Below, piece after piece: positions 56,306 through 64,000 of a DNA stretch of 64,000 nucleotides. Each line of letters opens with the position of its first letter. Position 1 is the first letter of the stretch. The notes under the pieces are model-generated. The model was not told the DNA's origin. It did not search any database and saw only the letters and a list, made by a program, of their open reading frames with translations. This DNA is from Anastrepha obliqua (taxonomy: Eukaryota > Arthropoda > Insecta > Diptera > Tephritidae). The position numbers and the translations under genes were made by a program. The stretch is taken from the NCBI RefSeq assembly GCF_027943255.1, contig NC_072892.1:118375792-118439791 (forward strand), given 5' to 3'.

Positions 56306-58390
56306 TGAGGGTGTTCCAATAACAGGTGTTATGAATGAATGAATTGCGCTATCGAGAGATGATTAACGATTTTTTATGGCCGGAATTAGATGGTATTGAT
56401 CTGGACAACGTTTATGTTCAACAAGACGGCGCTACGTGCCGGTCAAGCAACGAAACCATTGAACTTTTACGGGAAAAGTTTCCGGACTGTGTTATCTCTC
56501 GAAGAGGTGATCACAATTGGCCATCAAGATCATTTGATTTACCACCTTGTGATTTTTGTCTTTGTGACCACGTGAAAGAGAAGGTTTACGCCAACAGCCC
56601 GGGGTTGATTCAAGAACTCAAAGATGGAATTCGTTAGACTATCGAGGCCATAGGGCAGCCACTTTGCAATTCGGTTATGGAGAATTTCATAAAAAGGATA
56701 TTGTCCTGTAAGCGTGGTCATTGTGGTCATTTGCCTGATATTATTTTCCACTGATGCTTTCCATTTCAATTCAACCGGGCTATTCGGGTCATGTTCTTCG
56801 ATTTCGATGTAACTCAAATATGTTGCTCTCTGGTCAAAATAATGAGACACATATTTTTTTGTTCGCCCGAAAAAAATTTTTTTCAAGAGTTATCGGCAAT
56901 TTTGTTTTTCGGCTCAAACTCGATTTTTTTTAATTATATAAGAAAAACATTTTTTTAAATGCCCATAACTTAGTCAAAAATGAACCGATTTTAATAATTC
57001 TGGGTTCAAAATGATCGTAATTACTTACACGAGCGACTTCATGTAGAAACAATTGCAAAACAGTAATTGAAAATTTTTTATTTAGCAAAAAAGAAAAAAA
57101 ATTGAAATTTTTTCGAAATTCAATATTTCAAAAAGTGTATTTTTTTTTTTTTATAACTTTTTCCAAATCAAAAGGACATCTCAAACTTTAATTGAGCTGA
57201 ATGCCTAGTAGCTAAAATGAGTTGTTTTTGAGTAATGAATTTTTGAGTAAAAAACCTGTTTCGCACTTTTTGTTTTTTGCAAAATAAAAAATTTTCAACT
57301 ACTTTTTTGCAACTGTTTCTACATGAAATCGCTTGTGTAAGTAATAACGATCATTTTGAATCCAAAATTATTAAAATCGGTTCATTTTGGACTAAGTTAT
57401 GAGCATTTAAAAAAGAAATTTTCTTATATTATTAAAATAAAATCGATTTTAAGCCGAAAAACAAAACTGCCGATAAAGCTTGAAAAAAAATTTTTTCGGG
57501 CGAACAAAAAAATACGTGTCTCATTATTTTGACCAGAGAGCAACATATTTGAGTTACATCGAAATCAAAGAACATGTCCTTTTGAATTGAAATGGAAAGA
57601 ATCTATATAAGAAAATTTTTTTTTAATTACTCATAACTTAGTCAAAAATATGCCAATTTGAATGATTCTGGGTTCAAAATAATTGTAATTACTTACACAA
57701 GCGACTTCATGCAGAAACAATTGCAAAAAAGAAGTTGAAAATGTTTTATTTTGCAAAAAACAAAAAGTGCGAAACAGGTTTTTTACTCAAAAATTCATTA
57801 CTCAAAAACAACTCATTTTAGCTACTAGGCATTCAGCTCAATTAAAGTTTGAGATGTCCTTTTGATTTGGAAAAAGTTATAAAAAAAAAAGATACACTTT
57901 TTGAAATATTGAATTTCGAAAAAATTTCAATTTTTTTTCTTTTTTGCTAAATAAAAAATTTTCAATTACTGTTTTGCAATTGTTTCTACATGAAGTCGCT
58001 CGTGTAAGTAATTACGATCATTTTGAACCCAGAATTATTAAAATCGGTTCATTTTTGACTAAGTTATGGGCATTTAAAAAAAATTTTTTCTTATATAATT
58101 AAAAAAAATCGAGTTTGAGCCGAAAAACAAAATTGCCGATAGCTCTTGAAAAAAATTTTTTCGGGCGAACAAAAAAATACGTGTCTCATTATTTTGACCA
58201 GAGAGCAACATATTTAAGTTACATCGAAATCGAAGAACATGACCCGAATAGCCCGGCTGAATTGAAATGGAAAGCATCCACTATTAACGGCATATCTTCC
58301 TCTTTGTAATGAAATAAACATCCGATCATTTATATTAAAAAATAGTATTTTTTTTAATATCAAAATAACACCTCTTATTGGAAAACCCTT
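56306..58390 (+). mobile_element. Deleted DD41D mariner carrying an inserted palindromic element
   Basis: Left end AGGGTGTTCCAATAACAGGT and right end (complement of CCTCTTATTGGAAAACCCT) are inverted, with TA at 56304-56305 and 58391-58392. Plus strand 56335-56637 encodes YREMINDFLWPELDGIDLDN, VQQDGATCRSSNETIELL and SFDLPPCDFCLCDHVKEKVY. 41 residues separate the D of QQD from the D of PCDF (DD41D). After one stop the frame runs on through AIGQPLCNSVMENFIKRI to CGHLPDIIFH (stop about 56752). The N-terminal two thirds is deleted. The 3' UTR is split at 56753-58278 by another element; without it the mariner is about 555 bp. Confidence 0.82.
56753..58278. mobile_element. Palindromic (foldback-like) element in the mariner 3' UTR
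   Basis: 1,526 bp starting GATGCTTTCCATTTCAATTC and ending in its complement, flanked by CACT (56749-56752 and 58279-58282). Inverted arms of roughly 675 bp each (about 56753-57430 and 57604-58278) surround a 170-bp centre. The centre is itself a further, diverged copy of the terminal segment, so the order is E-X-Y-X'-E' followed by X-Y'-X'-E'. Non-coding and A/T-rich. It contains the recurring blocks GAGACACATATTTTTTTGTT and CATAACTTAGTCAAAAATGA. Superfamily unknown. Confidence 0.85.
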
Positions 58391-58480
58391 TATATATAAT
58401 TGGCGCGTACACCCTTTTTGGGTGATTGGCCGAGCTCCTTCTCCTACTTATGGCTTGCGTCTTAATATTGTTTTACAAAT
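58391..58480 (-). mobile_element. SINE 3' fragment
   Basis: TATATAATTGGCGCGTACAC and GGCCGAGCTCCTTCTCCTAC on the plus strand match the 3' region of the SINE in minus orientation. It directly abuts the TA of the mariner end. Confidence 0.68.
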
Positions 58481-58770
58481 GGTCCAAATCCTCTTTTTAT
58501 TGGTCGTTCTAATTTTGGTCCATTAGCCAAATGTCGTCATAGAAAAGTTGTACAAAACTCTAAGATTTGATGTTTCCAGTTTATTCAGTGAACACTACTC
58601 CACGAATTTCGAATAGACGTTCAGAGCTGTTCGAGTTGTATGATATAATTTCTTAGTTTCTACGAAAAAAGGTCTACGATGAATTGCCTGATAGGGTTGA
58701 TTTGATCTAAAGAAACTGTTGTCTTATGGCGGGCAAGAAAACAAAGACGCCTTGCATAATTGTGTTATGT
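58481..58770. other. No supported gene
   Basis: Nothing recognised. Confidence 0.4.
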
Positions 58771-58774
58771 TGTT

Positions 58775-60000
58775 TATTTCGTTTATTTCAAGACTAAAAC
58801 GTAATTAATGTTTTTACAGACCACTTAGATCTAATATGAGCTTAAATTACTACAGATAATTATTAAAAAACTTAAAAAAAAAGAGTTTAGAAATTTATAA
58901 AATTTGAAATAATAAAACGGTAAGCATTCTATTAGGAATATGAAAGTGAATGCAACGTCATAGGGATGAACAGTCAATTTCTCCTTTAATTAGTCTAAAA
59001 ACAAAAGACAGTGAGGGTATAGACCTTCCACTCTCTAGAGACTTTAAGTTAATTAAAATCAAACGGGTATGATAGGAAGCGATAGGCTTTGCCAATTTTA
59101 ACGACCTGAGAGCATATTTAAGGAACACCTTCTGTACACGTTCAATTCTCTCAATAGCAAATTGGTGGCAAGGCCTCCAGATAAATGTTGCATATTCTAA
59201 TCTAGAGCGAACAAAGGAAGTAAAAAGTAATTTGTGAGTATAAGGGTCCTAGAACATCGAGCTATTAAGCCGTATAAAACCCAAGATTGAGTAAGAAGTG
59301 GACACAATAAAGTTAATGTGACTGTTGAACGAAAAAGGTGAGTCAAAGATCACCCCTAGATCTTTGAATTCATGAACAGATTTAAGTAAAGTATTATCAA
59401 TGCTGTTAGTTGACTGGAAAACATTTTGAGTTTGGCGAAAGTGACATGAAAACATTTCTAAATATTTAGAGAAATGCCAGAGTTACTGCATCAGCGAACG
59501 ACCGCATTAATTTCCGTTTGCAACATAGACTTAGAGACTTAAAGATAATCTTTCGCTCCAAGAAACATTCGGAAAATTAAAATCCCCAAAAACACTAATA
59601 TGGTTATCATCAACCTTATTTAGAACTAGGAAAACAATGTTGTCCGTATGCGACTTGTACAATTAAGTATAAAGAGCCATATCGAGATGATTCCTTAACA
59701 CAAATACACAATTGATCAAGAATGGGATCCTCATTTAAAAGCGAGATATGGAAAGCTTATAGCTTACGTTGCACTGTAATGAGAACTCCACCCCCTAAAT
59801 AGCAACCCGTACGTTCTACATTTCGGTCTTTTCGAAAAACACTACATATACTCGTATAAGTTTGAGTCGAAGTATTCTTCGTCAAAAAAATTAGCATTCA
59901 GCCAAAAATCTAAAAATCTAAATGAGAACTACGGGTGCGAATAGTCCTCGACTTAGTGCGAATGCCACCCATATTCTGAAAATAAATGTTTAACCCTGGA
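58775..60000 (-). pseudogene. Jockey-type non-LTR relic
   Basis: Minus strand. HISVFGDFNFPNVSWSE near 59600-59550 is the endonuclease GDFN motif. 59455-59249 reads VHEFKDLGVIFDSPFSFNSH and INFIVSTSYSILGFIRLNSS (RT thumb). 59200-58950 has FVRSRLEYATFIWRPCHQFA and ERVQKVFLKYALR. The catalytic RT core is deleted between them. An A-rich 3' end lies near 58775. No RNase H. Related to the relics at 10.1 and 13.5 kb. Confidence 0.68.
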
Positions 60001-60900
60001 GTACGAATAATCGACGATTCGACCAGCATCGTTTTTGTTTTACTAAATTGCTTTTAAGTGTGTGTGTCTAACACTTCCAAATTTTGCATGGTGTTAGTAG
60101 GTCATTGACTCTTGTTGCAAGCAGTCGTGTTTTTTAAACCGCGTTGTTAGAACATTACTTATTTTTAGGTTAGTACTAGCGTGACTTTTATGTCTGGATT
60201 AATAATTTGAAAGGGCGGACCTTGACGTCAGCAGGCCAAACGGACGGTTTTAGAATTTGGTCAAATAATGATGGCGGAACCCCTTGCTAAAAATTAATTT
60301 TTTTTTAAACTATGGAAATCAGTACCCTTTTTTATCAGCTTAAAACATAGAATCTGATTTTTATCAATGTTTGAATTTTTAAATAGTAACATAAGAAATT
60401 ATATTATCCTTAGTTACAGAAGGTTTAAAGGACGCAAGAGGTAACCACTTATTCGTAGCTACTACATCCAGCTCAGTACTTGAATTAAGACCAATAACTG
60501 TTGCAACATTGTGTGCGGATTAAAAAACTAGGGAGTCGTTCCTTATATTAAGACTATTTCTACCACGATTTTGTGCATGCCTATTTCTACCAAAAGGTGC
60601 ATTTTTGACAACTTTGCATCGGAATGGAAATGGCTGAGGAAATAATTATTTAATATATGTATATAAACTTCCAATGTTTGCGTTTGAAATTTAATCCTTA
60701 TTATAAAAATTATACCGAAAATGCAAAAATATATTTTCTCATTGAATAAGACATTTCTTGCAGATGAATGATTTCTTTATTGAGCGCCTGCTGCTTGAAC
60801 ATTTGCTACACAGTGAACGAATTCTAATTGCTCTATTGCCTAAGCATTGCTTTATTTAGCACTTTCCCCCTTTTTAAAAAGCAATTCATTTCACATAAGG
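60000..60900. other. No supported gene
   Basis: Nothing recognised. Confidence 0.4.
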
Positions 60901-60904
60901 ATGT

Positions 60905-61120
60905 TGAATGATGATGATTGAAAAAGAAACCTCTTCGGGAAATATGAAACTGAATGGAGCAAACAAAAACCAGTGAAGAATTTTTTTTAGTATGAAATGT
61001 CACTTTGACAAGGAGCGCTAACTTTATATTGTTTGATTATACTTTACGAGATATCGACCACTACAGCCATCTATCGAGAAAATAAAGGATTCCTTTTTCC
61101 CCAAACTAATATAATACTGC
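60905..61120 (-). mobile_element. Mariner end (family M1) beside Toll C
   Basis: Minus-strand 5' end and leader of family M1: TTTGGGGAAAAAGGAATCCT (end, complement at about 61090-61110), then the complement of CTTTACGAGATATCGACCAC. Only about 215 bp remain. It sits at the same place relative to Toll C as the 45.43-kb copy does to Toll B, but in the other orientation. Confidence 0.6.
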
Positions 61121-61187
61121 AATTGCAACATCTTAACCCTCTAACTACCATTTTAATGAAATTCTCATAACTTGCGTTTTCGTTACG

Positions 61188-61193
61188 TTTATT
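61188..61193 (-). terminator. Toll C polyadenylation signal candidate
   Basis: AATAAA on the minus strand, conserved with Toll B. Confidence 0.5.
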
Positions 61194-61333
61194 TTTTTAA
61201 ATTCGAAAATTATATTTTACTTTTGAAGTACATAAAAGCATTTCGAATTTCTTAACAAACATTCAACTGCCATCACAGTTAGTTGCATTAGTCATACCAA
61301 TTAATTTCATTTCGGAATCCAGCATTCCATTTA

Positions 61334-64000
61334 TTAAACCATCATCTTCAATCCAGATTCCATTACATCCATACAAGGTTCTTCCGGTAAAGCGGCGCGT
61401 AGATAAGGCCAGAATAATGGATTACCCCATTTGATATAGGTGCTCTTGGCAAGCCATCTCTGTACTTTTTTGTTTAAGCTTCCGATGCGATCTATGTCAT
61501 TGCGGATTATAATTATCAAATGTTTACGCTTTGGGGATTGTCCAAATATGTGCGCCTTACAGACTTTTTTGTCTGACAACATTTTCAGAAAATTTTTCGA
61601 AAGCACCACCATTGTACGCCGCGACTCACCCACTGAACGCTTGACTTGCTTTGTGAAAGATTTTCCAATAATCCAATCACGTTTAGACAGAGACAACTTA
61701 TATTTGATAGGACCTTTCTCAAGTTCTGCTACCAGTTGCCTATCAATGAAGGGTTTGTCAAGCTGTGTATAGAAGACAATCGTATAGTATTTTCTATTGG
61801 AAGAACGCTCAACGCGTATTTTGTAGTTCGCATAAATTTGTGCACAAAAAAAGGCCGCGATTTGTGCTAGTATCAGCATAATTAAAAAGTAGTGAAGCAA
61901 ACAATCGCTTTCAATTGTACACATTTCGTTGGCGGATACATTCTTCATAAATCTGAGACTGATTTCCGATGAGTTTACAATGCAGCGCATGTGGCCCATA
62001 TCTTGTTCAGCGAATTTCGGTCGTTCTGCTACATTTCTTGCAAACTCCACCAATGGCTTTGCCTCACAATCACAGATCCATGGGTTGTGTGCGAGGTAAA
62101 CTGTCTGTAGCCTAGTGCTACTATTGAGGAAATCCACAAGACTCGCATTGAGTCGCTGCAACTGGTTGTGTCGTACATCCAAGTACTGCAATTTGTTCGG
62201 TAAGTTACCAACTTCGATGCTTTGCAATTGATTTCCGGGCGCTTGCAGTGCTAAGACATCAGCATATCCAGTTGTAGTGTTAAGCGGTAGCTCCGTAAGT
62301 CTGTTATGCGCCACATTTAGCACGATGCCTTTGAGTTCGGGTAAGTGTGGCAATTGTGGCAGATGCGACATGTTGCTATGCGAGCAGTTTATGAAAAGTA
62401 TCTTATCAAACGGACGCACCAAACACTCGCAGTTATTCGGACATAGTTTCACTTGCGTACATTCTTCATCCAGGGGGCAAAATAGCTCCGTTAAGTTGAG
62501 ATCCATTGCACCTTTCCCCTTCAGCGTTGACGGACCCACACACTTTAAATTATCTGCAATGATTTTAATTTGAGTCAACTTCTTAGAATCGCCAATCATA
62601 AATTGTAGAAAGCGGAATAGTACGCAATCGCAGTAGATTGGATTGTTATTCAGATCGATGAGAATTGCTTTAGCGTCGTTGAATAAAATAAAGTTCTGGA
62701 TGGTTTTGAAGTCGATTTGCTGTATGAGATTATGCGTGATATTAACTTCAATTCCATTTCTACTGATGAAACGCAGGTCGTGATCTGCGAAGGCATGAAT
62801 TTTGTTATAGCTGAGATCGAGCTTACGCAGCGCGAGCAGCCGTGTTCTCCAGTCCTTATGCAGATACTTTATATTGTTATTGCGTAGATTAAGTTCTTCG
62901 AGTTTAAATAAATATCGGAATGGCGAGTTGGTATTATCAATAAGGCCACTGGCGTTGGCGAGGTCGATTTGGTTATTTTCTAAGTGCAGAAATTTCAGGT
63001 TGGCTGTGCCACGGAAAGCGTTGAAGCTGATGTTAATCAAGTTATTGTTGTTCAAATGCAAATGCTCGAGATTGGCTAATGGGCGGAATAGTTCACTGGA
63101 AAAAATTAAAAAAAAAAAAAAGGTTTGAATTAATTCACAATCTAAATCTAGGGACAGTTGTAGTTTAGCAAAAACCTACCTTGATATTTCGACGAGTTGA
63201 TTGTGTGATAACTTCAGCACGCGCAGATTTTTTGTGCTTTGGAAGAGTGTGTCTGGTAGTGATTGCAGTCGATTGTGTGACAGGTCAAGACTGAGGAGCT
63301 TCCGTTGATCATAGAGCAAGTTTCTCGGCACTTTTGTCAGCAGATTCTTGTTCATGTTAAGGCTAGTAATTTTAGTTGAGTTGATAAACAGATCCATGGG
63401 CAGTGTTTCCAAACCACAGCTGATGTGCACCTCCTCCAAATTTGGCAAATTCGCGAATAATCCCGTTGGCAGACTTTTCAGTGGTACTTTGTTGTTCTTG
63501 AGCCTGAATACTGTGAGATGCTCATTTGCCGCAAATAGTCCCGCGGGCAATTCGTGAATTCGATTGCTATTTAGGTCTAAGCTCGTCATATTGCCGAGTA
63601 GCGAGAACACATCATGTTCAAAACTCTCAATTTCATTAGACTTCAGATCTAATACAGTTAGGGCGTTGACGCCACGAAAAGCTTCCTTATTAAGGTAACG
63701 CAAATTATTGTTTCTTAAATTGAGATGCTCAAGTTTATGTTGATTTTTAAATACACCATTTGGTAGGTGTTCCAAAAAGTTGTTGCCCAAATCCAGATAT
63801 TCTAAATTTGGTAGTGGTTCTAAAAAGCTTTCGCTCAAAGTACGATTTTCAGCGTGCAGTTCTAACCAAATGAGATTACTTGGGTTACGAACTAAATAAT
63901 CTGCCGAGTTTTTCAGTGACTTCGAATTAAGTTTCAAATTCTGCAAATACCCCAGACCACTTAAATGATACTTCGTTATGTTGGCGCTTTGCTCGTCAGT
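61334..64000 (-). CDS. Toll C: Toll-like receptor, 5' end beyond window
   Basis: Exon 1 enters from the right edge and ends at 63180; exon 2 is 63095-61334, over an intron (63096-63179) that looks identical to Toll B's. Visible parts: LRRs, first C-cap (NPIYCDC...CPLDEE), N-cap ([11 protein letters not shown]), second C-cap, membrane helix ([20 protein letters not shown]) and TIR. The ectodomain differs from Toll B at only a handful of positions, whereas the membrane segment and first TIR half differ strongly. TIR box 1 reads YYTIVFY instead of YDTFVFY, losing the conserved Asp; box 2 reads [14 protein letters not shown]. The last 35 residues equal Toll B's. The frame is open throughout, so it is probably expressed, but its signalling ability is uncertain. 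Confidence 0.9.
63096..63179 (-). other. Toll C intron
   Basis: 84 bp, GT-AG, same position and phase as in Toll A and B. It shows no difference from Toll B by eye. Confidence 0.9.

Noticed and set aside
61440..61772. Plus-strand frames opposite Toll B and Toll C
   Set aside because: The same shadows occur at matching places in both Toll genes, as expected from antisense of conserved coding DNA.

Overview
This is AT-rich insect DNA, most likely from a higher dipteran and plausibly a true fruit fly (Tephritidae). The reasons are Toll-type receptors with short phased introns, many DD41D 'rosa-like' mariners (a group first described from Ceratitis rosa), LOA-type and jockey-type retrotransposons, and many short interspersed repeats. 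The species call is inference. Protein-coding host sequence is sparse. The left end carries three consecutive exons of a mannose-6-phosphate-receptor-homology (CIMR) protein on the + strand, best read as a Lerp-like lysosomal enzyme receptor. The right half carries three Toll-like receptor genes on the - strand: a short one lacking a TIR domain (Toll A, about 29.9-31.3 kb), a complete one (Toll B, 46.0-49.1 kb), and a near-duplicate (Toll C, 61.3 kb to beyond the window end).

Layout. 1-3.4 kb: Lerp-like exons, a deletion-derivative mariner and a TTAA-flanked element. 3.5-10.05 kb: an AT-rich tandem array split by a nearly intact 5.5-kb LOA-like non-LTR retrotransposon. 10.1-14.8 kb: a jockey-type element with a rosa-like mariner inside it, a DD37D mariner, a SINE and a MITE. 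15-29.8 kb: mostly unrecognised AT-rich sequence with transposon relics. 29.9-31.4 kb: Toll A. 32-45.8 kb: MITEs, mariners (one 1.27-kb DD34D copy split by a 140-bp retroposon), a Tc1-like relic, a repeated MADF-like segment and LINE 3' ends. 46-49.2 kb: Toll B. 49.6-54 kb: an intact SINE followed by a degenerate second LOA-like element. 54.3-61.1 kb: SINE pieces, the second copy of the 40-kb repeat, a DD41D mariner split by a 1.5-kb palindromic element, and a jockey relic. 61.3-64 kb: Toll C.

Functional reading. The Toll genes encode membrane receptors that signal through an intracellular TIR domain in innate immunity or development. B and C share almost identical ectodomains and an apparently identical intron, but diverge sharply across the membrane segment and the first part of the TIR domain. 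A keeps the intron and a TATA promoter like B's but lacks TIR, so it could be a decoy receptor or a decaying pseudogene. Most of the remaining sequence is mobile DNA at different stages of decay, with several nested insertions whose order can be read from target-site duplications. The least familiar items are a tRNA-derived SINE family with a perfect 14-bp target duplication, a 140-bp (CAA)n-tailed retroposon with a 15-bp target duplication, and the 1.5-kb palindromic element.
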